In this document: positions 37,188 to 46,435 of the stretch, piece by piece
How positions within the stretch are numbered: the stretch's first letter is position 1
Layout: each line of letters starts with the position of its first letter
NCBI RefSeq assembly: GCF_019278465.1
Contig: NZ_CP058983.1
Span: 2,045,501 to 2,109,500, forward strand
From: Tenacibaculum sp. AHE14PA
Lineage (GTDB): Bacteria > Bacteroidota > Bacteroidia > Flavobacteriales > Flavobacteriaceae
Length of the DNA stretch: 64,000 nt
Reading direction: 5' to 3'
Notes under the pieces: model-generated
Told to the model about the DNA's origin: nothing
Database searches by the model: none
Seen by the model: the letters and a program-made list of their open reading frames with translations, nothing else
Made by a program: the position numbers and the translations under genes

Positions 37188-38873
37188 ATGCGTTGGACTT
37201 TAAAACCAGCACCCGATTCTAAAAAAGTAAATCAATTAGCTAAAGAATTATCTGTCGATAAAACTTTGGCTAAAATTCTTGTGCAACGAAATATTGACAC
37301 TTTTGATAAAGCAAAACAGTTTTTTAGACCTTCATTAAACGATTTACACGATCCGTTCTTAATGAAAGACATGCAAATAGCGGTTGAACGAATTGAAAAA
37401 GCAATTGCCAACAACGAAAATATTTTAGTTTTTGGCGATTATGATGTTGACGGAACCACTGCCGTTTCTTTAATGTCGTCTTATTTAAAAACAATTCACC
37501 CAAATATTGCCACTTATATTCCCGATAGATATGCCGAAGGTTATGGTGTTTCCTACATGGGAATTGATTTTGCACAAGACAATGATTTCTCGTTAATTAT
37601 TGCTTTAGATTGCGGAATAAAAGCCATCGATAAGGTTGCGTATGCGTCTAAAAAAAATATCGATTTTATTATTTGTGACCACCATAAACCAGGAGCAGAA
37701 GTGCCAAAAGCTGTTGCCATTTTAAATCCGAAGCAAGTAGATTGTTCGTATCCGTATGATGAATTATGTGGTTGCGGAGTTGGTTTTAAATTGATTCAAG
37801 CATTGGCATCAAAAAGAAATCAAACTATTGATGATTTAGTAGGTTATTTAGATTTGGTAGCCACCGCAATTGCAGCAGATATCGTTCCGATGACGGGCGA
37901 AAACAGAACGCTAGCTTATTGGGGTTTGCAGGTAATTAATTCGCAGCCAAGAAACGGAATTAAAGCAATTATTCATCAATTAGATAAAAAAGTATTAACC
38001 ATTACCGATGTTGTTTTTATTATCGCTCCGCGGATAAATGCTGCGGGTAGAATGAAGCACGGTAATCATGCTGTTGAACTCTTAACTGAAATGGATTTTG
38101 AGACTGCTGTTGATTTTGCCTCCTCTATAGAAAAATACAATTCAGACAGAAAAGAACTCGATAAAAAAATTACGCAAGAAGCCTTACTTCAAATTGAAAA
38201 AAACGAAGAAACTGAAAAATTTACTTCTGTTGTTTTTGATGAAAGTTGGCACAAAGGTGTTATCGGGATTGTAGCTTCTCGCTTAATAGAAACTTATTAC
38301 AGACCAACCTTAGTTTTTACTAAAAGTGGCGATAAATTAGCTGCTTCTGCTAGATCGGTAAAAGGGTTTGATGTATATAATGCGCTAGAACAATGTGCGG
38401 AGTTTATTGAACAATTTGGTGGCCATAAATATGCCGCGGGCTTAACTTTATTGCCCGAACAATATGAAGGTTTTAAAAATAAATTTGAAGAAGTTGTTGC
38501 AGCAACTATCGATAAAAATTTATTGATTCCTGAAATTAGTATCGATGCTGAATTAGATTTATCTGAAATTTCTCCAAAATTTTATAGAATATTACAGCAA
38601 ATGGCGCCTTTTGGTCCGTTAAATATGAAACCTACTTTTTCAACCTCATCAGTTAGAGATAATGGCTACGGAAAACAAGTTGGAGCAGATAAAACACATT
38701 TAAAACTAAATATTATTTACGGTTCAGATAAAAGAACATACAATGCTATTGGTTTTAATTTAGGTAAAAAATTAGCTGTTGTTCAGAATGAATTTGATAT
38801 TGTTTATGCATTAGATGAAAATACTTGGAACGGTAATACTACAATTCAATTAATGCTAAAAGATTTAAAATAA
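37188..38873 (+). CDS. recJ: Single-stranded-DNA-specific exonuclease RecJ
   Basis: A 561-residue DHH/DHHA1 phosphoesterase that degrades single-stranded DNA 5' to 3' in recombination and mismatch repair. The metal-binding motifs are visible: FGDYDVDGTTAVSL, ALDCGIKAID, ICDHHKPG, and AIAADIVPMTGENR. The DHHA1 part has SWHKGVIGIVASRLIE and FGGHKYAAGLTL, and a C-terminal OB fold follows (HLKLNIIYGSDKRTYNAIGF). Length is typical of the short RecJ of Bacteroidota. The gene stands alone on the plus strand. Confidence 0.96.
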   Translation: MRWTLKPAPDSKKVNQLAKELSVDKTLAKILVQRNIDTFDKAKQFFRPSLNDLHDPFLMKDMQIAVERIEKAIANNENILVFGDYDVDGTTAVSLMSSYLKTIHPNIATYIPDRYAEGYGVSYMGIDFAQDNDFSLIIALDCGIKAIDKVAYASKKNIDFIICDHHKPGAEVPKAVAILNPKQVDCSYPYDELCGCGVGFKLIQALASKRNQTIDDLVGYLDLVATAIAADIVPMTGENRTLAYWGLQVINSQPRNGIKAIIHQLDKKVLTITDVVFIIAPRINAAGRMKHGNHAVELLTEMDFETAVDFASSIEKYNSDRKELDKKITQEALLQIEKNEETEKFTSVVFDESWHKGVIGIVASRLIETYYRPTLVFTKSGDKLAASARSVKGFDVYNALEQCAEFIEQFGGHKYAAGLTLLPEQYEGFKNKFEEVVAATIDKNLLIPEISIDAELDLSEISPKFYRILQQMAPFGPLNMKPTFSTSSVRDNGYGKQVGADKTHLKLNIIYGSDKRTYNAIGFNLGKKLAVVQNEFDIVYALDENTWNGNTTIQLMLKDLK

Positions 38874-38896
38874 TTTATTTAGAACTATTCTAAATA
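38874..38896. promoter_or_regulatory. Perfect 10-bp inverted repeat (iron-box-like operator)
   Basis: TTATTTAGAA and TTCTAAATAA are exact complements around CTA. The repeat starts just after the recJ stop and ends five bases ahead of the -7 box TATATTTG, covering the -33 region. The core TTTAG-n7-CTAAA resembles Fur or DtxR operators. A similar right half lies ahead of the small gene near 63.28 kb. Confidence 0.65.
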
Positions 38897-38901
38897 AATT
38901 A

Positions 38902-38909
38902 TATATTTG
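38902..38909 (+). promoter_or_regulatory. -7 box for the small gene at 38930
   Basis: TATATTTG matches TAnnTTTG, 20 bases ahead of the ATG at 38930 and just after the palindromic operator. Confidence 0.6.
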
Positions 38910-38929
38910 TTTCCATAATACAATTGAAT

Positions 38930-39274
38930 ATGGAAAATATTATTAAAATATACGACAACAAAATTGGTGTTTCATTTTGCTGGAAAGACACAAGTACTAA
39001 TTTAATTCAGATTATATTTCGAGATACAGGTTTTCATTTAAATGAAAACGAAATTGAAAGTTTTTTAGAAAAAGTAATTGACTCAAAAAGTCAAAAAAAT
39101 TGCCCTACCTGCATCGAAGGAGAAAATTGTAAATCTATTTTATTACAAACACCCTCTAACAAAGTAAGCATGGCTGTATCAATGGTAGAATTGTCTCAAA
39201 TAGATGATTTACTTAAGGGAACGCTGTTTCAAATGCGCATGAATAACTATTTAGATGATTTATGTAAAAATTAA
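38930..39274 (+). CDS. Small cysteine-containing protein with an iron-box-like operator
   Basis: A 114-residue cytosolic protein from the ATG at 38930 (MENIIKIYDNKIGVSFCWKD); a TTG six bases upstream is in frame but not needed. It carries a central cysteine group C-P-T-C-x5-C (NCPTCIEGENCKS) and ends in a helical part (QIDDLLKGTLFQMRMNNYLD). I do not recognise a named family. The promoter carries a perfect palindrome of Fur/DtxR form, so a role in iron or other metal balance is a reasonable guess. It converges with the nuclease gene at 39284. Confidence 0.75.
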   Translation: MENIIKIYDNKIGVSFCWKDTSTNLIQIIFRDTGFHLNENEIESFLEKVIDSKSQKNCPTCIEGENCKSILLQTPSNKVSMAVSMVELSQIDDLLKGTLFQMRMNNYLDDLCKN

Positions 39275-39283
39275 AACTATTTT

Positions 39284-40330
39284 TTAATTTAGTTTTTCTT
39301 TTATCAAATACATATAAACGGGATAATGATCGCTATAACCACCCGTATATTTTCCGTAAGAGAAACTACGAAAAGGATATCCTTTATAGCGTCCTTTTTT
39401 CTCCGTTAAAAACTGTTTATTAAAAATTGCTGCTTTAAACATTTTAAAAGAAGAATACTCTTTTTTCCCTTTATCTAACAGCGATGAAGTTATTACAATT
39501 TGATCAAATAAATTAATATTATCCCGGTACATTAATGTGTTAAATCCGCGACGAAACATATTTTCATACGGATTGTAAAGATCATCTTTTGTAACATCAC
39601 TCTTTTTCGCTTTAGTTTTTAAAACCGTTTTAAAACTCGAATTTATAGGATCATCATTAAAATCACCAAGAACTAATATCTTCGGGTTCGGATCGTTTTC
39701 TTTAATGTTTTTAATAATCTGAGTTACTTTATAAGCTGCTTTTTCTCGTAATGGTCTACTTTTTTTCTCACCGCCTCTTCGCGATGGCCAATGATTTACG
39801 ATTACATGAATTAATTCATCATCTAAATAACCAGATACCCATAAGATATCTCGCGTATACACCTTTTTATTTTCCTTATAAATATTCGGATTAAACACTT
39901 CGAAATGAATTGGTTTAAAATATTTTTTTTGATATAATAAAGCGACATCAATACCTCTTTTATCAGGGGAATCGAAATGGATAATTCCGTAATCTTTGTT
40001 TTTTAATTTATCCGTATGTATTAAATCTTCCAATACTTTTTTATTCTCAACCTCAGCAACACCAATAATAGCCGGACTCGTTTTTGTTTTTTCTGAGCCT
40101 AATTGTAAAATAACATCAGATAATTTTTCTAATTTATCTTTATATACTTCTCCCCTATTTTCTTTAATTTCCATCATAGGACTAGCTTCATCATTCTTCT
40201 CAACATCGTCAACCGTATCAAAAAGGTTTTCTAGATTATAAAAACCAATCGTTCTTATTTTATATGTTTTTTGTGCATATGAAGATGCTGTAATAAGTAC
40301 TATAAATATAAGAGTTGCTACTTTTTTCAT
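39284..40330 (-). CDS. Secreted endonuclease/exonuclease/phosphatase family protein
   Basis: A 348-residue EEP-superfamily phosphoesterase with a signal peptide (MKKVATLIFIVLITASSYAQ). Family active-site pieces are IGVAEVENKKVLEDL (metal-binding Glu), VNHWPSRRGGEKKSRPLRE, the ILGDFNDDP loop, and YSDHYPVYMYL with the catalytic Asp-His pair near the end. It would cut nucleic acids or phosphodiesters outside the cytoplasm. It faces a TonB receptor and a DUF5689 lipoprotein gene, a combination suggesting that the three digest and take up extracellular nucleic acid. Confidence 0.9.
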   Translation of the reverse strand: MKKVATLIFIVLITASSYAQKTYKIRTIGFYNLENLFDTVDDVEKNDEASPMMEIKENRGEVYKDKLEKLSDVILQLGSEKTKTSPAIIGVAEVENKKVLEDLIHTDKLKNKDYGIIHFDSPDKRGIDVALLYQKKYFKPIHFEVFNPNIYKENKKVYTRDILWVSGYLDDELIHVIVNHWPSRRGGEKKSRPLREKAAYKVTQIIKNIKENDPNPKILVLGDFNDDPINSSFKTVLKTKAKKSDVTKDDLYNPYENMFRRGFNTLMYRDNINLFDQIVITSSLLDKGKKEYSSFKMFKAAIFNKQFLTEKKGRYKGYPFRSFSYGKYTGGYSDHYPVYMYLIKEKLN

Positions 40331-40406
40331 TTTACAATATTTGTTGGTAAAAGTAAAACAAATTCTATACCTAAAAATAGTATCCGAAGAAAAAAAAAAC
40401 TAAATA

Positions 40407-40434
40407 TTGATTTAAAATAAAAACACTAACTTTA
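40407..40434 (+). promoter_or_regulatory. Promoter for the TonB receptor at 40485
   Basis: TTG (40407-40409) is followed after 17 bases by TAACTTTA (40427-40434), one base off the TAnnTTTG consensus. It lies 50 bases ahead of the ATG. Confidence 0.5.
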
Positions 40435-40484
40435 TATAAAATGCTAAAATAAAGATAGTTACCCTATTTTTTAACTAAAATTCT

Positions 40485-43268
40485 ATGAAAAAAATCACAA
40501 TAACAATGTTGTTGGTGCTTTGTAGTTTCTTTGCTATAAATGCTCAAAACAGTGTAAAAGGAACCATAATTAACAGTAACTCAGAAAAGCCCCTAAAAAA
40601 CGTTTTAGTAAATGTAAAAGGAATTAATACTTATAACTCAACCAATGTTACTGGTGCTTTTTTATTAAATAACCTACCTGCAGGAAAGCAAGTTGTAATT
40701 GTTTCATTAAAAGGATTTGTAACTCAAAGTTTCCCTGTTAATCTGACTGGGTCTACCATCGATTTAGGCACTATATTAATGTATGAAGCTATTTCTGAAT
40801 ACCAAGACTTAAGTATTATTACACTTACTGATGATGAATTAAATGATGAATCTAACAGCGCTGATAATATTTCTGGATTATTACAATCCGCCAAAGACAC
40901 GTATTTGCGTGCTGCAGCCTTTGAATGGAGTTCCTCCTTTTACAGAATTAAAGGACTGGATTCTGATAACGGAAAAATACTAATTAACGGAATTGAAATG
41001 AACAAGCTCTACAACGGTCGTCCACAATGGAGTAATTGGGATGGTTTAAATGACGCCTTAAGAAATCAGGAGTTTAGTAACGGTTTAGCTCCTTCTAATT
41101 TTACTTTTGGAGGCGTTTTAGGGTCTACAAATATGAATACACGTGCTTCAGAATATAGAAAAGGGGCAAGAGTATCCTACGCTTCATCTAACAGAAGTTA
41201 CTCTCACCGTTTAATGGCGATGTATGCAACTGGACTCATAAAAAACGGTTGGGCGTTTACAGGTTCTGTAAGCAAAAGGTATGCCGATGAAGGTTTTACA
41301 GAAGGGGCTTCTTATAATGCATTCTCGATGTTTCTCTCTATAGAAAAACAACTTAACGAAAAACACAGCTTAAATATTACAGCTATTAAAGCTGAAAATA
41401 ATAGAGGTAAATCTGCCGCAAATACCCAAGAAGTTTATGATATTAAGGGAATTAAATACAATCCTTATTGGGGGTATCAAAATGGAAAAATCAGAAATTC
41501 CCGTATAAAAAGAGTCGACGAACCCATAATTATGTTAAATCATTATTGGAATATAAGTGATAAAACTACTTTAAATACAGGTATTACTTATCAGTTTGGT
41601 AAAATAGGTAATAGTAGAATTGATTTTAATGGCGGTAGTGATCCTAGCCCAACTTATTACAGAAAATTGCCTAATTTTTTTCTAAACGATTCCTACGGTC
41701 CCGATTATGAAAATGCCTATAAAGCCTTAACCAATTTTCAAAACGACGGACAATTAAATTGGCTCGATTTATATATCGCTAATGAAAATAGAGGCGACAA
41801 TGGTTTGTTTGTTTTATATGAAGATCGTAATGACGATAAACAAATAAGTATGAACACTATTTTAAATTCTCAGTTAACCGAAAACATTACTTTAAGTGGT
41901 AATTTAGAGTACAAAACATTGGCTTCAGAAAATTTTGCTAGTGTAATAGATTTATTGGGCGCTACTGGCTATTTAGATATTAATAAGTTTGGTAATCCGC
42001 TTGAAGATGATTTTCAAAACGATTTATTAAATCCTAATAGCATCGCAAAAAAAGGAGATAGATTTAAATATAACTACAAATTAACATCGAGTGTTTACGG
42101 TGGTTTTGGGCAATTATTATTTAAGTACAATAAAATAGATTACCACATTAGTGCTTCTGTAAATAACACCACACACCAAAGAGAAGGCCTCTATAAAAAC
42201 GGAATTTTCCCTGGTGATGATTCTAATTCTGAAATACCTAATTCTTTTGGGAAATCTAAAAAATTATCATTTTTAGGTTATGGTGTTAAAGGAGGACTTA
42301 CTTATAAAGTTACCGGTCGGCATTTAATCGATTTTAACGCAGGCTATATTAGCAAAGCGCCTTTTATTCGTAATTCTTTTGCCAACTCAAGATCTAACAA
42401 CTTAACTGTTGCTGATGTAAGTAGCTTATTGAATGAAAAAATGATGTCTTTTGATGCTAGCTATATTTTAAGAACACCTTTTGTAATGGCAAAATTATCA
42501 GGGTATTTCACAAAAATACAAGATGCTACAGATATTGCTTTTTATTTTACGGGTGCAGACAACCTTTTTATCCAAGAAATTGTAACAGGAATCGCTAAAA
42601 AACACTTTGGTGCAGAATTAGGTATCGAAGCACAAGTATTATCAACATGTAAATTAAAAGCTGCAGCTAACGTCGGGCAATATACGTATGATAATAATCC
42701 TAATATATCATTGGCTTCAGAAATTAGTACCGAATCTAATAATGCTGGATTTGATGAAAGAGGAATAAAAGATTACGGCACAGCAAATCTTAAAAATTAT
42801 AAAATAGCTTCAGGACCACAAACAGCCTATTCCTTTGGTTTTGAATATCGAGATCCTGATTATTGGTTTGTAAGTGTAACGGGAAATTATTTAGACAATG
42901 CTTATGTTGATCCTTCCCCTATAAAAAGAACAACTTCTTTTATTTCTGATGATGGCCAGCTTTTCCCAAATTTCGATCCCGATGTAGCGCGACAATTATT
43001 AACTCAAGAAAAATTTGATGGTTATTTCACCTTAAATGCTATTGGCGGTAAAACCTGGCGGATTGGCAAAAACAAATACATAGGCTTCTTTGCTAGTGCA
43101 AGTAATTTACTTAATAAAGAATATAAAACTGGAGGATACGAGCAAGGACGAACTGCTAATTACGGATTAGAAAGTGAAGATAACGCAAACGGAACTCCAA
43201 ATTTTGGCAGTAAATATTGGTACGGTAGAGGTGCTACCTATTTCTTAAACGTTAATTATAGATTCTAA
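40485..43268 (+). CDS. TonB-dependent receptor linked to a secreted nuclease and a DUF5689 lipoprotein
   Basis: A 927-residue outer membrane receptor: signal peptide (to FFAINAQ), CarboxypepD_reg-like domain (about 22-105, SVKGTIINSNSEKPLKNVLV), plug-like region (about 120-240, FYRIKGLDSDNGKILINGIE) and a barrel ending in YFLNVNYRF. The plug lacks the standard arginine-rich VEV-RG-SS block, as in many large Bacteroidota receptors. The DUF5689 gene follows 12 bases later and is surely co-transcribed. The divergent EEP nuclease suggests nucleic acid or nucleotides as substrate. Confidence 0.88.
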   Translation: MKKITITMLLVLCSFFAINAQNSVKGTIINSNSEKPLKNVLVNVKGINTYNSTNVTGAFLLNNLPAGKQVVIVSLKGFVTQSFPVNLTGSTIDLGTILMYEAISEYQDLSIITLTDDELNDESNSADNISGLLQSAKDTYLRAAAFEWSSSFYRIKGLDSDNGKILINGIEMNKLYNGRPQWSNWDGLNDALRNQEFSNGLAPSNFTFGGVLGSTNMNTRASEYRKGARVSYASSNRSYSHRLMAMYATGLIKNGWAFTGSVSKRYADEGFTEGASYNAFSMFLSIEKQLNEKHSLNITAIKAENNRGKSAANTQEVYDIKGIKYNPYWGYQNGKIRNSRIKRVDEPIIMLNHYWNISDKTTLNTGITYQFGKIGNSRIDFNGGSDPSPTYYRKLPNFFLNDSYGPDYENAYKALTNFQNDGQLNWLDLYIANENRGDNGLFVLYEDRNDDKQISMNTILNSQLTENITLSGNLEYKTLASENFASVIDLLGATGYLDINKFGNPLEDDFQNDLLNPNSIAKKGDRFKYNYKLTSSVYGGFGQLLFKYNKIDYHISASVNNTTHQREGLYKNGIFPGDDSNSEIPNSFGKSKKLSFLGYGVKGGLTYKVTGRHLIDFNAGYISKAPFIRNSFANSRSNNLTVADVSSLLNEKMMSFDASYILRTPFVMAKLSGYFTKIQDATDIAFYFTGADNLFIQEIVTGIAKKHFGAELGIEAQVLSTCKLKAAANVGQYTYDNNPNISLASEISTESNNAGFDERGIKDYGTANLKNYKIASGPQTAYSFGFEYRDPDYWFVSVTGNYLDNAYVDPSPIKRTTSFISDDGQLFPNFDPDVARQLLTQEKFDGYFTLNAIGGKTWRIGKNKYIGFFASASNLLNKEYKTGGYEQGRTANYGLESEDNANGTPNFGSKYWYGRGATYFLNVNYRF

Positions 43269-43280
43269 AAAACATTGAAA

Positions 43281-45242
43281 ATGAAAAATATATTTAAATT
43301 CGGAGCAATACTTTTTATCTTCTTCTCTTTTTATGCATGTGTAGAAGATGGCGATTTTACGATCCCTACATTGGGATACGATAAAGAATATGCAACTATA
43401 AAACCGTTAACAGAAATTGCTGATTTATACCAAGGCAGCTTAGTTGATTTTGAAGAAGACATTACAACCTTCGGATATGTGGTTTCTAATGATAAAGAAG
43501 GTAACTTCTATAAAAGTATTATTATTCAGGACTCACCAGAAAATCCATCTATAGGATTTGAAGTTTTAATAGATGATTTTAACTTAAATGCAAGGTATAC
43601 TGTAGGTAGAAAAATTTTTATCAAACTAAAAGGTTTGTTTTTAAATAGAAAGAACGGAGCTTATCAAATCGGCGCTGAAAACACTTTTCGAAATGGCGTT
43701 ACGCAAATCGGGCCAAACGATTATGTTTATTTTATTGATAGGTCTTCTGAAATTGCAACTGTTATTCCAACCGAATTAAAAACAACTCAATTAACAGACG
43801 CACATATTAATACCTTAATAAAAATTAACAACCTACAATCAGAAACACAAGGATTAACCTACGCGAATTCTTCTAATACCGATCCTGTAGATAGAATTTT
43901 TACTAGCTGTGATTCTTTCGAAACAATAACGTTAACAACAAGTGGTTTTGCTGATTTTAAAGCGTTGCCTATTCCAAATAAAAAAGGAAGCATAACTGCT
44001 ATTTTAAATAAATTAGAAAATGATTATCAACTATTTATTAGAGGTACAAATGATGTTGATTTAACAGAAGAATATGGCTGTTATCAAAATCCAACAGAAA
44101 CATCTTTAACTGATATTAAAGCGTTGTTTACTGAAAGTGAAACTACGATTACTCAAAATTCAAAAATAAAAGTAATTGTTACTTCCGATCTTTCTAAAGG
44201 AAACATTTCTAATCAAAATGTTTTTGCTCAAGACAATTTGGCTGGCATATCGTTAAACTTTAGCGATACACACAATTTAAACTTAGGGGATGAAATAGAA
44301 ATTGCAGTAGGCGGATTAAAACTAAATGAAAACAACGGATTACTACAATTAAACTTAGCTGCTTCAAATATATTAAACACAACAACTGGTACGTTACCTG
44401 CTCCAGAAATAGTTTCTCTTTCTCAAGCATTATCGGGCGACTATGAAAGTAAATTGGTGCAAATTGAAGACGTTCAGTTTAAAGATATTACAAAAGTGTA
44501 TGTTGGTGCCAATACGTTAACCTCGGATTGTGCGAATGAACTAAAAATACTTCCCGTTAAACCAGAAGCTACATTTGCAAACAATCAAGTAAGCGATAAA
44601 AAAGGAACAATTACAGGTGTTATGACACAAGCAAACGGAATTTATCTTTACATTAGAGGCGAGACTGATGTATACTTTACTGAAACCTACGCTTGTTCTC
44701 CTACTGGCGGAGGTGGTTCTGGCAATGATTTGTTTTTTTCTGAATATGCAGAAGGTTCTAGTAATAATAAGTACATAGAAATATATAACGGAACTGGTGT
44801 ATCGGTAGATTTATCTACATATAAAATTGAATTGTATGGTAACGGTTCTGTTACAGCCACTAGAAATTTAGCTTTAAGTACACTTCCAAATACAACTTTA
44901 GCTAACGGCGAAATATTGGTCATATATAATGCTAGCGCGAATGATGTTATTAAAAATGAAGGTGATTTTGCCTCTGGTGTTATTTTTTTTAATGGTGATG
45001 ATGCTATTGCACTATTAAAAAATGATATGATAATAGATGTTGTTGGTAAAATTGGTGAAGATCCCGGAGTTGGTTGGGAAGTTGCAGGTACTACTGAAGC
45101 AACTAAAGATCATACCTTAATTAGAAAATCAGCCATTATAAAAGGAAATACCGATTGGACAGTAAGCGTAGGTACAAATACTTCTAATTCGGAATGGGAA
45201 GTTAAAGACAAAGATGATTTTTCATCCGTAGGAAATCGATAA
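43281..45242 (+). CDS. DUF5689 and lamin-tail domain lipoprotein
   Basis: A 653-residue lipoprotein from the ATG at 43281 (a TTG at 43275 is in frame but unneeded). The lipobox is SFYACVED. Two DUF5689/OB-fold-like modules occupy about residues 40-265 and 275-465 (each ends with a RG-TDV-TE-Y-C pattern: IRGTNDVDLTEEYGC, IRGETDVYFTETYAC). After a Gly-rich linker a lamin-tail domain spans about 480-653 (FFSEYAEGSSNNKYIEIYNG). Both domain types occur in secreted nucleases and nucleic-acid-binding proteins. It likely acts as the surface partner of the upstream receptor. Confidence 0.87.
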   Translation: MKNIFKFGAILFIFFSFYACVEDGDFTIPTLGYDKEYATIKPLTEIADLYQGSLVDFEEDITTFGYVVSNDKEGNFYKSIIIQDSPENPSIGFEVLIDDFNLNARYTVGRKIFIKLKGLFLNRKNGAYQIGAENTFRNGVTQIGPNDYVYFIDRSSEIATVIPTELKTTQLTDAHINTLIKINNLQSETQGLTYANSSNTDPVDRIFTSCDSFETITLTTSGFADFKALPIPNKKGSITAILNKLENDYQLFIRGTNDVDLTEEYGCYQNPTETSLTDIKALFTESETTITQNSKIKVIVTSDLSKGNISNQNVFAQDNLAGISLNFSDTHNLNLGDEIEIAVGGLKLNENNGLLQLNLAASNILNTTTGTLPAPEIVSLSQALSGDYESKLVQIEDVQFKDITKVYVGANTLTSDCANELKILPVKPEATFANNQVSDKKGTITGVMTQANGIYLYIRGETDVYFTETYACSPTGGGGSGNDLFFSEYAEGSSNNKYIEIYNGTGVSVDLSTYKIELYGNGSVTATRNLALSTLPNTTLANGEILVIYNASANDVIKNEGDFASGVIFFNGDDAIALLKNDMIIDVVGKIGEDPGVGWEVAGTTEATKDHTLIRKSAIIKGNTDWTVSVGTNTSNSEWEVKDKDDFSSVGNR

Positions 45243-45258
45243 ATTATTTCTTTATGAA

Positions 45259-45287
45259 GAACCGAGTTTTATAAGCTCGGTTTTTTT
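45259..45287 (+). terminator. Terminator after the DUF5689 gene
   Basis: AACCGAG (45260-45266) pairs with CTCGGTT (45276-45282), followed by a T run. It lies 17 bases past the stop codon. Confidence 0.82.
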
Positions 45288-45315
45288 ACGCATATTTATC
45301 CTATAAATAGCATAT

Positions 45316-46200
45316 ATGTCGTCAAACAGTAGAATTACTAGGGCTTTTAATCAAGCTAAAAAACTACCTTTAAATCAGGATTCTAAATATATCTTATTTT
45401 CCGATTGCCATAGAGGAGACAATAGTTTTGCTGATGATTTTTCTCACAACCGCAAGGTGTTTCATTATGCTTTGTCACAGTATTTACAAAAAGACTTTAC
45501 ATATATCGAACTAGGTGATGGAGATGAATTATGGGAAAACAAATTTGTAAATATTTTTAACGCAAATAAAGACGTGTATCTTCTTTTAAAGCAATTTCAT
45601 GATAAAAATCGACTACATTTAATATGGGGAAATCACGATATGGATTATCGAAACCAAAAAAAAGTATGTAAAAACTTAAATTACTATTATGATGTTACCG
45701 ATGGTAAAGAAAAAGAGTTCATGATAAATATTTCTTTTTCTGAAGCGATTAAATTAGAGCAAGAAAACGGGAAATCTATTTTTCTTTTACACGGCCATCA
45801 AGCAGATTGGTTTAATTACACTTTTTGGAAATTAAGTAGGTTTTTAGTGAGAATTTTATGGCGTCCGTTACAACTAATAGGCATAGATGATCCAACAAGT
45901 CCTGCTCAAAATTTTAAAGAGTTTATAAAAGTCGAAAGCCGTCTTGAAAAGTGGATAAAAGCAAATAAAAATCAAATGATGGTTACAGGTCATACACATC
46001 GACCAAGGTTTCCTTCTGAAAACGAATTACCTCACTTTAATGATGGTAGCTGTGTGCATCCTCGCTGCATTACAGGTCTTGAAATACAAAGTAATGAAAT
46101 TACTCTTATTAAATGGCACGTTGTTACAAAGGAAGATGGAACAATGCAAATTACTCGTACTATCTTAGAAGGACCAAAACCTCTGTCTTTATTTATTTAA
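45316..46200 (+). CDS. Calcineurin-type metallophosphoesterase (UDP-2,3-diacylglucosamine hydrolase-like)
   Basis: A 294-residue cytosolic phosphoesterase. All five metal motifs are present: FSDCHRGD, LGDGDELWEN, WGNHDMDYR, LLHGHQADWFN and VTGHTHRPRF. The DEL(W) and GHQ segments resemble the LpxH branch of the family, which acts in lipid A synthesis, but Bacteroidota usually encode another enzyme of this type, so the substrate is uncertain. No signal peptide. It stands alone behind a terminator and ahead of the phosphate porin. Confidence 0.88.
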   Translation: MSSNSRITRAFNQAKKLPLNQDSKYILFSDCHRGDNSFADDFSHNRKVFHYALSQYLQKDFTYIELGDGDELWENKFVNIFNANKDVYLLLKQFHDKNRLHLIWGNHDMDYRNQKKVCKNLNYYYDVTDGKEKEFMINISFSEAIKLEQENGKSIFLLHGHQADWFNYTFWKLSRFLVRILWRPLQLIGIDDPTSPAQNFKEFIKVESRLEKWIKANKNQMMVTGHTHRPRFPSENELPHFNDGSCVHPRCITGLEIQSNEITLIKWHVVTKEDGTMQITRTILEGPKPLSLFI

Positions 46201-46330
46201 GTTTATATAACAGTTTATTAAAACGTTCTTAATATTAAAATAAACATCAATGAATACTTTTGATAAATATTATCATGAGAAGTAAAGCCATTAGATAACT
46301 ATTAGTTTTTGTCAACTATTTTATTAGGCT

Positions 46331-46357
46331 AACTACCTCTTTACGAGGTAGTTTTTC
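46331..46357 (+). terminator. Hairpin terminator in the gap before the phosphate porin
   Basis: AACTACCTC (46331-46339) is the exact complement of GAGGTAGTT (46345-46353), followed by TTTT. It lies 130 bases after the phosphoesterase stop and just before the Pho-box-like repeats, insulating the porin promoter. Confidence 0.75.
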
Positions 46358-46361
46358 TAAC

Positions 46362-46406
46362 TTAACATACTATTAACAATAAATTAACATTAGTGTTGGT
46401 TATTTG
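46362..46406 (+). promoter_or_regulatory. Three perfect TTAACA repeats at 11-bp spacing (Pho box) and -7 region
   Basis: TTAACA occurs at 46362-46367, 46373-46378 and 46384-46389, an exact 11-base step. The last copy ends 13 bases before the TTTG at 46403-46406 (TTATTTG, close to the -7 consensus). The ATG of the phosphate porin is 29 bases further. The form is that of the Bacillus PhoP box and of Pho boxes in general (direct repeats, 11-bp period). Confidence 0.75.
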
Positions 46407-46435
46407 CAGCGACAAAAACTAATAAATAACAACTA

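Noticed and set aside
46261..46275. TGATAAATATTATCA palindrome resembling a Fur box
   Set aside because: It lies more than 170 bases before the porin start, ahead of a terminator and with no promoter near, so there is no gene it would clearly control.
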